In this document: in pieces, positions 1 through 12,103 of the stretch | Layout of the letters: the number at the start of each line of letters is the position of its first letter | Numbering within the stretch: the first letter of the stretch is position 1 | Source of the DNA: Candidatus Thalassolituus haligoni | Lineage (GTDB): Bacteria > Pseudomonadota > Gammaproteobacteria > Pseudomonadales > Oceanobacteraceae | Assembly: GCF_041222825.1 (NCBI RefSeq) | Contig: NZ_CP139482.1 | Span: 1,891,001 to 1,955,000 of the forward strand | Reading direction: 5' to 3' | Length of the DNA: 64,000 bases | Notes under the pieces: generated by a model | The model's input: the letters and a program-made list of their open reading frames with translations, nothing else | What the model was told of the DNA's origin: nothing | Databases searched by the model: none | Position numbers and translations under genes: made by a program

Positions 1-70
1 AATGGTCGTCATTGGTGCGAAATATCGGGTTTCGTCTGTGATGGCCGGAACAGGAATTCAGGAGAAAATC

Positions 71-928
71 ATGGCTGGCCGTGTCGCTTATCAAGGTACT
101 GCGGGTGCTTATTCTCACCTTGCTTGCAGTCGGGTTTTTCCGGATTGGGAAGCCGTTGCCTGTGAAGACTTTCAAACGGCATTGGAGCTGGTCAGTGCGG
201 GCCATGCCGATCGTGCAATGATTCCGCTGGAAAATTCCACTGCGGGTCGGGTGGAAGAAATTTATCGGATTATTCCCCGTACCCGTCTGTGCGCCATTAC
301 CGAGCACTTTGAACCAGTGAATCACTGTTTGCTGGCATTGCCGGGCGTACAGCTAATGGATATTGATGCCGTCGCTTCTCACCCTCAGGCGTTGGCTCAA
401 TGCCACCAGCGTATCGTTAATCTGGGAATGAAGGCGTTGCCAACGATGGACACGGCCCAGGAAGCCCAGCGTCTTGCCGCAGGTAACGATCGGCATCGGG
501 CGGCGATTGCCTCCGCTTTGGCGGCAGAGTTGTATGGGTTGGAAGTCGTGCATGAAAACTTTCAGGATGTGATGGGTAATACTACACGTTTTCTGGTTTT
601 TGCCCGTGAACATGAACACGAAGTGCGTCAGCCGGATATCACCTATATTACCAGCGTGTTGTTTACGGTACGTAATATTCCTGCATCGCTTTACAAGGCA
701 TTGGGCGGGTTTGCCACCAACAGTATTAACCTGTTGCGGCTGGAAAGTTATATGGATGGTGCCAGCATGGAAGCCAGTTTGTTTCATGCGGATATTCTTG
801 GTCATCCCGAGGAAGCCAATATGCAGCGGGCACTGAATGAGCTGGAATACTTCGCCCGCGATATCCGCATATTCGGTATTTATCCATCACACGCTTATCG
901 TGACCAGTTGTTTGCAGGTCAACGCTAA
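71..928 (+). CDS. pheA: Prephenate dehydratase
   Basis: Monofunctional prephenate dehydratase, turning prephenate into phenylpyruvate for phenylalanine synthesis. The ATG at 71 is preceded by AGGAG at 60-64 and gives 285 residues; in-frame codons further upstream lack a ribosome site. Residues 5-180 form the two-lobed catalytic domain and end in the family block NTTRF (170-174, catalytic Thr). Residues about 195-275 are a C-terminal ACT domain for feedback by phenylalanine; its usual ESRP block reads ESYM, so effector binding may differ (inference). No chorismate mutase domain is fused. The gene ends five bases before the convergent glucosidase gene. Confidence 0.93.
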   Translation: MAGRVAYQGTAGAYSHLACSRVFPDWEAVACEDFQTALELVSAGHADRAMIPLENSTAGRVEEIYRIIPRTRLCAITEHFEPVNHCLLALPGVQLMDIDAVASHPQALAQCHQRIVNLGMKALPTMDTAQEAQRLAAGNDRHRAAIASALAAELYGLEVVHENFQDVMGNTTRFLVFAREHEHEVRQPDITYITSVLFTVRNIPASLYKALGGFATNSINLLRLESYMDGASMEASLFHADILGHPEEANMQRALNELEYFARDIRIFGIYPSHAYRDQLFAGQR

Positions 929-933
929 GTAGT

Positions 934-2553
934 TCATGGCGCAACCGAGGCCCGGCGCGGAAAGTCCGGGCTGATTTCCAGTATCAGTGCTTGTAACGGT
1001 CGGAGTAGCAAGGATCCGTTGCGAAAGAGCGGGGCGTCCAGCTGGCTGTTGGCGAGACACTGATCAATCGCATGGCGATGTAGGTTAATTGGCTGTGCCT
1101 GGCTGGAAAAATTCAGCAGTATCAGCAAGCGCTGCTGATCGCAGCGCTCATAGGCCAGTACCTCGTCGGGGCTACCGATGAGTTTGAGCTTGCCCTTGTG
1201 TAAGGCCGGGGTGCGTTTGCGCAGCCACACGAGCTGCCGATACCAGCTGAGCAAGCTGCTGGGGTTGTGGCTCTGATCGGCGACGGTCACTCCTTCCGAA
1301 CGGGTTTCTGGCAGCCAGCTGGTGACGTTGGAAAAGACGTTGGGCGAGTCCCACATCATGGGACGTCGACAGCCATCGCGGCCAGGGTGCAAGGGCCAAT
1401 AACGCTTGCCAACCGGGTCTTGTAATTGGCGTCGGGAAACCGCTTGCTCCGGCATGCCGATTTCTTCACCGTAATAAAGAAACGGCGTACCGCGCAGCGT
1501 TAACAGCATGGCAGCCAGCAAGCGCGCCCGATCAAGGGTTTGTTCATGGGTGGCGTAACGGCTGATATGGCGTTTGACGTCATGATTGCTGAGGGTGTAG
1601 TTCGGCCAGTTCTCGTGGCCGAGCAAATCGATCCATTTACGAATCACACTTCTGAAGGCGGCTGCCGAAAAAGGAGCGCGCAAAAATTCCAGGTTAAACG
1701 CCAGATGTAATTCATCCCCGTTACCGCAATAGCTGGCGGGCAGGCTGGCGTTATCGGAATCGGCGATGAAAATCTCTCCCACCATCATACGGTTTGGATA
1801 CTGATCAACCCACTGACGCATCTGTTTGAGCAGGGTATGCATTTCTGGTTGGTCACGGTCATGGATATGTCTCTGACGGTCGTAAGGGCGGGCTGGTTTG
1901 AACCAATCAGTGGGGTTGTTTTTGAGATCGATCGCCTTGTAAAACAGATTGACCACATCAAGGCGAAAGCCGTCTACACCACGTGCCAGCCAAAATTCCA
2001 TGACCTCCCGGATCGCTTGCTGAACCTGCGGATTACGCCAGTTCAAATCGGGTTGTTGCGGCAGAAAGGAGTGGTAGTACCAGGCTTTACGGCCTGGGTG
2101 CCAGCTCCAGCCGGAACCGCCAAAACAGGCTTGCCAGTTATTCGGGCGGGTGTTTTCCTCATGCCAGAGATACCAGTCGGCTTTGTCTGAACCGGGTTGG
2201 CTGCTGTCGATAAACCAGGGGTGCTGATCGGAGGTATGGTTCGCCACCAGATCAAGAATAATACGAATATCGCGCTGGTGGGCCTGTTGCAGCAGCTGAT
2301 CAAAATCGTCGAGGGTGCCAAATATCGGGTCAATATCCCGATAGTCAGTGATGTCGTAGCCGAAATCGGCCATCGGTGAGGGATGAATGGGGGACAACCA
2401 GATGGCATCGATGCCGAGTGAATTGCTGGTGCCATCGTTAAGATAGTCGAGCCGGTCGATCAGGCCTTGCAGATCGCCAATGCCATCGTTATTGGAGTCC
2501 TGAAAACTGCGTGGATAGATTTGGTAAACGACTCCATGTTGCCACCAGTTCAT
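934..2553 (-). CDS. GH13 alpha-glucosidase / oligo-1,6-glucosidase family
   Basis: Cytoplasmic glycoside hydrolase family 13 enzyme of 539 residues, expected to release glucose from short alpha-glucosides. The (beta/alpha)8 signature blocks are all present: DLVANHTS (101-108), GFRLDVVN with nucleophile D199, VGEIF with acid/base E260, and SNHD with D325. The N-terminal VVYQIYPRSF and the FGGSGW loop are typical of bacterial alpha-glucosidases and trehalose-6-phosphate hydrolases rather than secreted amylases, and there is no signal peptide. Exact substrate cannot be told. No sugar transporter or regulator lies beside it; it is the last minus-strand gene downstream of the signalling operon, 167 bases away. 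Confidence 0.88.
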   Translation of the reverse strand: MNWWQHGVVYQIYPRSFQDSNNDGIGDLQGLIDRLDYLNDGTSNSLGIDAIWLSPIHPSPMADFGYDITDYRDIDPIFGTLDDFDQLLQQAHQRDIRIILDLVANHTSDQHPWFIDSSQPGSDKADWYLWHEENTRPNNWQACFGGSGWSWHPGRKAWYYHSFLPQQPDLNWRNPQVQQAIREVMEFWLARGVDGFRLDVVNLFYKAIDLKNNPTDWFKPARPYDRQRHIHDRDQPEMHTLLKQMRQWVDQYPNRMMVGEIFIADSDNASLPASYCGNGDELHLAFNLEFLRAPFSAAAFRSVIRKWIDLLGHENWPNYTLSNHDVKRHISRYATHEQTLDRARLLAAMLLTLRGTPFLYYGEEIGMPEQAVSRRQLQDPVGKRYWPLHPGRDGCRRPMMWDSPNVFSNVTSWLPETRSEGVTVADQSHNPSSLLSWYRQLVWLRKRTPALHKGKLKLIGSPDEVLAYERCDQQRLLILLNFSSQAQPINLHRHAIDQCLANSQLDAPLFRNGSLLLRPLQALILEISPDFPRRASVAP

Positions 2554-2720
2554 TCCGTTGCTCCCATCGTGAAAACCTGAAGGTAGATTCCTGCCATGAC
2601 AGCGGTGTGACGGCAGCCGTTCTAGCGGGCAGAGTGAGAGAAGGGTCGAATAATTTCTCTATATCACTCGTTAGTTACCGCCATCATGACTGCTATGTCG
2701 AGCGGCGAGCAATAGACCCT

Positions 2721-3653
2721 TTATTCTGTGGATGGTTTTTCATAAACCTGAATAACATGATCCGGGTCGGAGTGCTCGGCAGGAATGACACTTTTGGCAG
2801 CGTCAAACCAGTGGGTGACGGTGGCAAATCCTGGCCAGGCTCGGGCAATTCCGGCGTGAAGGTTGACACTGCTGTGATTGCTAATTTGTCTTGCTAACAT
2901 TTTGCGTACCCGTTCGGCAAAAAAACGGACGTCGCCCTCATCGCTGGCAGGTAATAATACGGCCAGATGCTGGTCATCAATGCGGGTCGCCAGGTCGGTT
3001 TGCCGTAACGTTTTCGTCAGTATCTGAGCAAGGTCCTGGCGTTGTTGTGGGGTGGTTGTGCCAGCCGGGTGCCGCAGCAGGGCAATGCAACTGGGGGTTC
3101 CGGTGCGCTGGCTGCGCGATAATTCCCGTTCAGCTTCGTTGTTCCAGGCATCGTGCTTGAGCAATCCGGTATCTGGATCAATCCGGGTCAGTTTGGTTAA
3201 CTCGGCCCTGAGACGATGAGACTCTTCATTACCGAGTGCGGTATCGGTAACGTCATAAATAATCACACAGATATGGTCGATACTGCGGTTCACCGATTCC
3301 AGCGGGATAATGCTGGTGTTCTGGTACATGAAGGTGGCGCGCCCGGTAATAGGACGGTAGTTCTTGAAATGAAACAGGTAGGGGCGTTGCTCCCAGATGG
3401 TAAAGGTGCGGGTTTTTAATTGAAAAACCGGCTCTGCTTTTTGGCGAAACCATTGCTCGGGAATATCCGGAAACAGGCTGAACAGGTTCTTGTCCTTGGC
3501 CAGCTGGGGGCTGATGCCACTGTGGCTTTCCATAAAGCCGTTCCAGAGGCGAATCTTGTACTGCTGATCCAGCACCACCAGACCCACATCGATGTTTTGC
3601 AGGATATCCATCAGCCAATGAATATCGCCCATCTCAATATTGCCATTGCTCAT
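2721..3653 (-). CDS. PAS domain plus degenerate GGDEF protein
   Basis: A 310-residue cytoplasmic signalling protein. Residues about 10-130 look like a PAS sensor domain (the NIDVGLVVLDQQYKIRLWN start is characteristic). Residues about 150-305 have a GGDEF fold, with the entry IDPDTGLLKHDAW. The active-site hairpin that should read GGDEF is RIDDQHLAVLLP, so diguanylate cyclase activity is unlikely; it may bind nucleotide or a protein partner (inference). It is the third gene of an operon with a response regulator and a CheC-like protein, starting two bases after the latter's stop codon. Confidence 0.8.
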   Translation of the reverse strand: MSNGNIEMGDIHWLMDILQNIDVGLVVLDQQYKIRLWNGFMESHSGISPQLAKDKNLFSLFPDIPEQWFRQKAEPVFQLKTRTFTIWEQRPYLFHFKNYRPITGRATFMYQNTSIIPLESVNRSIDHICVIIYDVTDTALGNEESHRLRAELTKLTRIDPDTGLLKHDAWNNEAERELSRSQRTGTPSCIALLRHPAGTTTPQQRQDLAQILTKTLRQTDLATRIDDQHLAVLLPASDEGDVRFFAERVRKMLARQISNHSSVNLHAGIARAWPGFATVTHWFDAAKSVIPAEHSDPDHVIQVYEKPSTE

Positions 3654-3655
3654 AG

Positions 3656-4276
3656 TTAATCCAGCAGATAGTCGATTTTCTGATTAAGGCGTACGACTGA
3701 GTCTTCGGTGAACAGCAGCAGCAGATCGCAGTCGATATTGACGGCTTCCATGGTGTAGTGAATTTCAATTGCCAGCGTTCGACGCCAGTTCTGATGGCTG
3801 ATCTTGAGAATGTCACTGACGTTGCAATGTTGCCCGAGGATCACCGGATGTCCCTGATTAAAGTGAATTTCGAGTTGCTCGCCAATGCCCTGAATACAGG
3901 CACCGATCAGGATGGAGCTGACATCCATCAACAACTCCAACTGGGCTTGATGATTCGGCTCACCTTGATAACGTGTCAGCCTGGCGAGGTCAGAAAAACT
4001 GGTGTCGTTAAACAGCAGCAGAGCTTCACCGGCGATGCCCGAGCCGATAAACCCCTGGCATACTGCAGAAATAGCGTCGTCGTCGCGGGCTCCTTCGATG
4101 GCCATGCGCAGGTCACTGATTTCTATCAGGTTGACCTTGGGAATAGGAAGTACCACATAGGAATCCAGCAGCCGTGCCAAGCGATCGGCCGCCTGGCCCA
4201 TCGCGACGTTGGTCAGCTCCTGGTAACAGTCACGTTGATCGTCGGTCAGTGATACGAGTGTCGGAGGAGTATTCAT
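3656..4276 (-). CDS. CheC-like chemotaxis phosphatase family protein
   Basis: A 206-residue protein of the CheC/CheX/FliY family, which dephosphorylate response regulators. The first conserved helix is visible as ELTNVAMGQAADRLARLL (about residues 20-37), carrying the E-x2-N active-site pair followed by a proline about 20 residues later. The second pseudo-symmetric helix (about 115-130, DVSSILIGACIQGI) lacks the E-x2-N pair, so only one active site is likely. It lies between a receiver-only response regulator, one base upstream, and a PAS/GGDEF-like gene. The obvious substrate is the neighbouring receiver (inference). No flagellar or Che genes are adjacent. Confidence 0.82.
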   Translation of the reverse strand: MNTPPTLVSLTDDQRDCYQELTNVAMGQAADRLARLLDSYVVLPIPKVNLIEISDLRMAIEGARDDDAISAVCQGFIGSGIAGEALLLFNDTSFSDLARLTRYQGEPNHQAQLELLMDVSSILIGACIQGIGEQLEIHFNQGHPVILGQHCNVSDILKISHQNWRRTLAIEIHYTMEAVNIDCDLLLLFTEDSVVRLNQKIDYLLD

Positions 4277-4277
4277 A

Positions 4278-4652
4278 TCAGGTCCGGGTCATAATGCCGT
4301 ATTCGGTCAGTACGGCGGTGGCTTTGGCGGCGTCGATCGGTTTTTTGACAAAGGCCATGGCGCCGAGGGCCATTACGCGTTGCTGGGCATCAGGCTGAAT
4401 GTCGCCGGATACCACAATCACCATAGCTGGCAGGTCTTCCTTGCGGATCGCCTCCAATACGCCATAGCCGTCGAGGTTTGGCATGGTCAGATCAAGAAAG
4501 ACTACTTCACCCTTGCCTTCGCGGATGGCTTTCAGTCCCTCGGCACCGTCACTGGCAAAGTGAACATCCACTTCCCAGTCGGGAGGAATCGCACGGGCCA
4601 TTTGCTTGCGGGCAAAACTGGAGTCGTCACAGATCAGTATATGGGTGGCCAT
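4278..4652 (-). CDS. Single-domain response regulator (receiver only)
   Basis: A 124-residue CheY-like receiver without an output domain. It has the acidic pocket D9/D10, phospho-acceptor D54 in VFLDLTMP, switch S82 and conserved lysine at 103-104 (FVKKP). It is the first gene of the operon with a CheC-like phosphatase and a PAS/degenerate-GGDEF protein, with very tight spacing. No histidine kinase lies nearby, so its phosphodonor is unknown. The 204-base gap to the divergent thioesterase gene should hold both promoters, but no clear boxes were recognised there. Confidence 0.9.
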   Translation of the reverse strand: MATHILICDDSSFARKQMARAIPPDWEVDVHFASDGAEGLKAIREGKGEVVFLDLTMPNLDGYGVLEAIRKEDLPAMVIVVSGDIQPDAQQRVMALGAMAFVKKPIDAAKATAVLTEYGIMTRT

Positions 4653-4856
4653 AGAGTCAGGTCGTCAGTTGGCGGAATGGGAATAATAGTTTTAAGTAAT
4701 AGTCGCCATCTGGCCATTGGGCAAATCGGCATGCTGCACGGGACCCCGGTGAGACGTACGATGTTACGCCAGCAAATGGCAACCGGACGGCGCTTGCGCG
4801 AAAACACAGCTTGGGTATGATTCCAAAAAGTTAATTATAAAAATCACGAGTGAATT

Positions 4857-5357
4857 ATGGGCAACAATGAAACTCCCGAGCCAATTTCCGATCTCGAACG
4901 CTGTGAACGTGCGACACGTTTTATCTCGGTGCTGCGGCATTGCCAGGTATTGGGGATCTCGCTGGTCTCCGCAGATGCGGATGGCCTGGTGATGAAGTTG
5001 CCGTATGCGCCGGAGCTGATTGGTAACCCGGTCACGGGTGCCTTGCATGGCGGCAGTCTGACCACTCTGATGGATACCGCGTGCGGCACGGCGGTGGTAA
5101 ACGCCTTACCCGGCTTTGAGTTGTGTCCCACGCTGGATTTACGGGTCGACTACATGCGCTCTGCCCGTAGCGGTCAGAATCTGTTGGCTTATGCCAGTAT
5201 TCAGCGGGTTACGTCTACCGTCGTGTTTGCTGATTGCCGGGTAATACAGGAAAACGACGGTGAATTAATTGCCAAATGTTGCGCTACTTTTATGCGCCTG
5301 ACGCATCTGCAGCCCGCCAGTACCTTGGCCAGTGGAGTTCGTGGAGGTAGCCTGTGA
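4857..5357 (+). CDS. PaaI-type hotdog thioesterase, first of a pair
   Basis: A 166-residue hotdog-fold protein of the PaaI/YdiI thioesterase group, which hydrolyse acyl-CoA or aryl-CoA. The active-site segment GALHGGSLTTLMDTACGTAV (about 61-80) contains the HGG loop and the helix acidic residue D73 position. The LDLRVDYMRSA strand follows as in the family. Its stop codon overlaps the GTG start of a second hotdog gene (GTGA), so the two are translationally coupled and may form a heteromer (inference). Substrate unknown. Confidence 0.85.
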   Translation: MGNNETPEPISDLERCERATRFISVLRHCQVLGISLVSADADGLVMKLPYAPELIGNPVTGALHGGSLTTLMDTACGTAVVNALPGFELCPTLDLRVDYMRSARSGQNLLAYASIQRVTSTVVFADCRVIQENDGELIAKCCATFMRLTHLQPASTLASGVRGGSL

Positions 5358-5836
5358 CGGCCTTGTCTGTTTTACAGTTTGCCGATGTTGTCCAGCGTGC
5401 CCGGATACAGGGTGACTATCAGGCCTTGATGTCCAGCATTCCTTATGCCGGTGTTATTGGTGCCGAAGTGAGTCTGCAAGAGGGGGAATTATTGTTCCGA
5501 CTGCCGCAAAATCCGGACAATATCGGTAACCCGTTATTACCTGCGATCCATGGCGGCGTCATCGGTGGTTTTATGGAACTGGCGGCCTCGATTCAGGTGC
5601 TGGTTCGGTCAGAACCGATGGGATTACCCAAAATGATCGACTTCTCGCTGGATTATCTGCGCGCCGGACGTGATCAGGATACCTTTGTGGATTGCCAGAT
5701 CTGGCGTCAGGGTGCCCGTGTCGCCAATGTCGCTATCACCGCCTGGCAGAATGACCGTCAACAGCCGATTGCCACTGCCCGTGCGCATTTTCTGCTCAGT
5801 TCGTCTTTTGGCAATGAAGGCTTGTCGGCGCAATAA
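5354..5836 (+). CDS. PaaI-type hotdog thioesterase, second of a pair
   Basis: A 160-residue hotdog protein distantly similar to its upstream neighbour. It keeps PAIHGGVIGGFMELAASIQ (about 57-75), with glutamate in place of the neighbour's aspartate at the catalytic helix, and IDFSLDYLRAGRDQ as the following strand. It starts with GTG at 5354, four bases inside the preceding gene. Paired overlapping PaaI-like genes are found in several gammaproteobacteria, but their substrate is not established. It ends 30 bases before the TPP riboswitch. Confidence 0.83.
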   Translation: MTALSVLQFADVVQRARIQGDYQALMSSIPYAGVIGAEVSLQEGELLFRLPQNPDNIGNPLLPAIHGGVIGGFMELAASIQVLVRSEPMGLPKMIDFSLDYLRAGRDQDTFVDCQIWRQGARVANVAITAWQNDRQQPIATARAHFLLSSSFGNEGLSAQ

Positions 5837-5865
5837 ATAGCGTTTAACCTGCTTGAGCAAACATT

Positions 5866-5949
5866 CTGTCGGGGTGCCTCACTGGAGGCTGAGATCGCAA
5901 TTGCGGATCCCGTTGAACCTGATCTGGTTAGTGCCAGCGTAGGGAACAG
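5866..5949 (+). promoter_or_regulatory. TPP riboswitch (THI element) of thiC
   Basis: A complete thiamine-pyrophosphate aptamer: closing stem TCTGT (5866-5870) with ACAGA (5945-5949), the GGGGTGCC and GGCTGAGA pyrimidine-sensing arm, and the second arm containing CCGTTGAACCTGAT, CTGGTTA and GCCAGCGTAGGGAA. It precedes thiC by 176 bases. That leader holds a perfect hairpin TCAGCCA/TGGCTGA (about 6006-6024) and a long-range match TCACGTAA/TTACGTGA (about 5955-5962 and 6042-6049) that could form the expression platform. No clear terminator poly-T was seen, so control may act on translation (inference). Confidence 0.96.
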
Positions 5950-6023
5950 AGAAGTCACGTAATGTTGGCCTGCGGATATTCTTGTCCTCGTCGGTGCAAG
6001 GCAATCAGCCAATCACTGGCTGA

Positions 6024-9233
<3,210 letters not shown>

Positions 9234-9234
<1 letters not shown>

Positions 9235-9440
9235 TGCAAGTGTGTCTGAACGGTGACTGGCTTGAGGTGGCGGTATCACGACTGGACGAGCTGTTGCGGC
9301 AGCAGGGATTTGGCCCTGCGGCTGACGGCAATTTTGTGGTCGCGGTTGAACAGTGCTTGATCCAGCCAGCTCAATATCATGAGCTGGAACTGGCCGATGG
9401 CATGCGTATTGATGTGTTGGGCGCAATGACAGGAGGTTGA
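9234..9440 (+). CDS. thiS: Sulfur carrier protein ThiS
   Basis: Small ubiquitin-like sulfur carrier of 68 residues ending in the diagnostic Gly-Gly (AMTGG), which is adenylated and thiocarboxylated to give sulfur to the thiazole. It starts in a TGATG overlap with thiO and sits directly before thiG. No thiF, the activating enzyme, is in this operon, so that function must come from elsewhere, for example a MoeB-like protein (inference). Confidence 0.95.
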
Positions 9441-9443
9441 ATC

Positions 9444-10313
9444 ATGACAGCGCGAACAGAAGCAGAAGGACAAACAGTGGCATTGGCCGGGGAAAATATT
9501 GCCGGGCGATTGTGGTTGGGCAGCTCCCTGTATCCGTCTCCAGATGTAATGGCACAGGCGATCAGGTCTGCCAGTCCCGGTTTTGTGACCGTGGCTTTAC
9601 GCCGCCAGACGGCACGCAATATTGAAGACAATGGCCACTGGGCGTTGCTACAGGAGGCGGTAGCGACAACCAAAGCACGTTTGCTACCGAACACCGCCGG
9701 GTGTTTTTCCGCCAAGGAAGCCATTTTGATGGCCAATTTGGCCCGTGAGTTATTTGCGACCTCATGGATCAAGCTGGAAGTGATGGGCGATGACTACAGC
9801 CTCCAGCCGGATCCGTTTGAGTTGCTGGACGCGGCGCGGGAACTGGTGAGTCAGGGTTTTAAGGTCTTGCCCTATTGCACCGAGGATCTGGTGTTGTGTC
9901 AGCGTTTGCTGGACGCCGGTTGTGTCGGCGTCATGCCCTGGGGAGCACCGATTGGCAGTGGCTGTGGTTTGCAAAACCTGGAAGGTCTGAAACGCTTGCG
10001 CCAGCGCTTGCCACAAGCATTCATGGTGATTGATGCCGGGCTGGGCAAACCCTCCCAGGCAATGCAGGCGATGGAGCTGGGGTTTGATGCGGTGTTGCTG
10101 AATACCGCTGTCGCCAAGGCGGAGCAACCCGTCGCCATGGCCGCTGCCTTTGCTGCAGCGGTGCAGGGTGGGCGTATGGCCTATGACGCCGGTTTGATGG
10201 CAGAACGGCCACAGGCCAGCCCGTCAACACCACCGGTTGGTCTGCCGTTTTGGCACCAGCCAGAGCCTGCCGTGCCGCACACTACGTTATCCAGGGAGGT
10301 AAACGAGTCATGA
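9444..10313 (+). CDS. thiG: Thiazole synthase ThiG
   Basis: TIM-barrel thiazole synthase joining deoxyxylulose phosphate, the glycine imine and ThiS sulfur. 289 residues. The Schiff-base lysine is K110 in WIKLEVMGD. GCVGVMPWGAPIGSG and VIDAGLGKPSQA are the phosphate-binding family blocks. The extreme C-terminus (about 255-289) is proline-rich and longer than usual. The TGA overlaps the ATG of thiDE (ATGA), indicating coupling. Confidence 0.97.
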   Translation: MTARTEAEGQTVALAGENIAGRLWLGSSLYPSPDVMAQAIRSASPGFVTVALRRQTARNIEDNGHWALLQEAVATTKARLLPNTAGCFSAKEAILMANLARELFATSWIKLEVMGDDYSLQPDPFELLDAARELVSQGFKVLPYCTEDLVLCQRLLDAGCVGVMPWGAPIGSGCGLQNLEGLKRLRQRLPQAFMVIDAGLGKPSQAMQAMELGFDAVLLNTAVAKAEQPVAMAAAFAAAVQGGRMAYDAGLMAERPQASPSTPPVGLPFWHQPEPAVPHTTLSREVNES

Positions 10314-12001
10314 AAATGCTTTTTTCGGCGGGTGACTGCGATGCGCCAGCAGAACCCCTTGAACGTGCCAGAATCTGGTCACTCACTGCGTCCGATTGTT
10401 CGGCTGGCGCTGGTATGCAAGCGGATGTGGCGGTGGCGCAGGCCATGGGCGTGGATTGCGCCACACTGGTCATTGCGATGACCGCGCAAAGCAGTCTGGG
10501 AGTTCGGGCTATTGAGCCGATTACGCTGTCAATGCTGGATGCCCAATGGACAGCATTGCTGGATGATGGCTGGCCACAGGCGGTGCGGTTGGGCTGGATA
10601 CCGCCCGATGCTGACCTGTTTCGCTGGCTGCTACAACGGCTGAGGTTGTTGCAGCAACGGGCCATTCCGATAGTCTGGGATCCGGTGTTGGGGGCAACCG
10701 GGGGCGGGCTGGCGAGCTGGCATCGTCTGGCAGACTATGCGGCGTTGCTGGCGCTGGTCGATATTGTCACTCCCAATAGCACTGAACTGTTACGCCTGAC
10801 CGGCAGTGTTGATCATAGTCGGGAGGGGATTTTTGCTGCGGCTCAAACGGTGCTTGCAGCGGGTGCGAAAGCGGTATTGATAACAGGTATTGATGCTGCG
10901 CAACTGGATTTGAAAGACAGTGATGGTCAATGTTACCGCCAGGCTGATCCGCCGTTGGTCGACTGGTATCTCTCACCGCGTGCGTTCTCGGTAGAGGGTG
11001 ACGAGGTAACGGATGATGTGATCGTGGATGAAACCGATCCTGAACAGCAATTGGCCCCCTCGTTTATGCTGCTGCACTCACGGTTGCCCTGGTCTGCGCA
11101 CGGTACGGGTTGTCATCTGGCGGCGGCGCTGGCTGTCGGGCTGGCTTCCGGATGGCGTCGATACGACAGCGTTGTGCTGGCGGTTGCCAATACCCTGGTC
11201 AGCCTTGCGGCTGCCAGTCGTCGCGTCTCTGGTTATCACCAGTTATTCGCTACTGATGTTCGTCACCGTATGTTTGAGCAACAGGGAGTGCGGTTGTTAC
11301 CGGTAGCCACTGCCAGCGCGTCGCCCGTGGTTTTTACCCGGTCTTTTCCGCCGTTGCCAAAACAGCTCGGTTTATATGGACTGGTTGACAATCTTCCTCA
11401 CCTGCGTCGCTTGCTCAAACTGGGCATTGACAGCCTGCAGTGGCGGGTTAAAAAACTGGGGCCGGATTACCGCGCCGATACCTGGGAAGCCATTCGTGTG
11501 TGTCGTCGTGCCGGAGTGATGTTGTTTATCAATGATGACTGGCAACTGGCACTGGAACTGGGTGCCGACGGGGTACATCTGGGTCAGGAAGATCTGCTTG
11601 AAGCCGATCTTGAACGGTTGGCTGAGGCTGGCCTGATGCTGGGCATCAGTACCCACAGCGAGTGGGAGATACTGCATGCGTTGCACTATCAGCCGTCTTA
11701 TATTGCGTTTGGCCCGGTATTCAAACCACTCTCCAAAATACTCAAGTATCCGCCGCTGGGATGCGCAACACTGGCTCGCTGGGTACAGCGCAGCGGCTCG
11801 GTGCCGTTAACCTGTATTGGAGGTATTACCCCCGAGACCATTCAGCAGGTTGCTGCCACGGGCATACGCTCGGCGGCGATCGTCACTGCGCTGGCCGATG
11901 ATGCCGAGCTGGAGCAACGGCTGCAGCAACTTCGTTGCTGGTTTCCGCCTACTGTTCAGCGCTTTGGCCTTGAAATGCGTCGCACTGTCCCCACCTTGTA
12001 G
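10310..12001 (+). CDS. thiDE: Bifunctional HMP-phosphate kinase / thiamine-phosphate synthase
   Basis: A fusion of the last two thiamine branch enzymes, 563 residues from the ATG at 10310. Residues about 1-330 are a ThiD kinase of the ribokinase family, with SLTASDCSAGAGMQADV near the start and the anion-hole motif HGTGCHLAAALA. Residues about 345-563 are ThiE, with LYGLVD, FINDDWQLALELGADGVHLGQ, FGPVFKP and CIGGIT. The ThiD part contains an acidic insertion before the GTGC motif. Fusion lets HMP-PP pass directly between active sites (inference). Last gene of the operon, 102 bases before htpG. Confidence 0.95.
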   Translation: MKMLFSAGDCDAPAEPLERARIWSLTASDCSAGAGMQADVAVAQAMGVDCATLVIAMTAQSSLGVRAIEPITLSMLDAQWTALLDDGWPQAVRLGWIPPDADLFRWLLQRLRLLQQRAIPIVWDPVLGATGGGLASWHRLADYAALLALVDIVTPNSTELLRLTGSVDHSREGIFAAAQTVLAAGAKAVLITGIDAAQLDLKDSDGQCYRQADPPLVDWYLSPRAFSVEGDEVTDDVIVDETDPEQQLAPSFMLLHSRLPWSAHGTGCHLAAALAVGLASGWRRYDSVVLAVANTLVSLAAASRRVSGYHQLFATDVRHRMFEQQGVRLLPVATASASPVVFTRSFPPLPKQLGLYGLVDNLPHLRRLLKLGIDSLQWRVKKLGPDYRADTWEAIRVCRRAGVMLFINDDWQLALELGADGVHLGQEDLLEADLERLAEAGLMLGISTHSEWEILHALHYQPSYIAFGPVFKPLSKILKYPPLGCATLARWVQRSGSVPLTCIGGITPETIQQVAATGIRSAAIVTALADDAELEQRLQQLRCWFPPTVQRFGLEMRRTVPTL

Positions 12002-12103
12002 CCATGACGTGTTGCGACTGCCAGAGATAATCGGTGGTCGCCGTTTTTTTGATACAGGTAACGAAGTGCACCAGATCCGGGTGTACTGAGACAGGAGACA
12101 GAC

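Noticed and set aside
1837..2190. 117-codon plus-strand frame inside the glucosidase gene
   Set aside because: Shadow of the strongly supported GH13 gene on the other strand; no family features.
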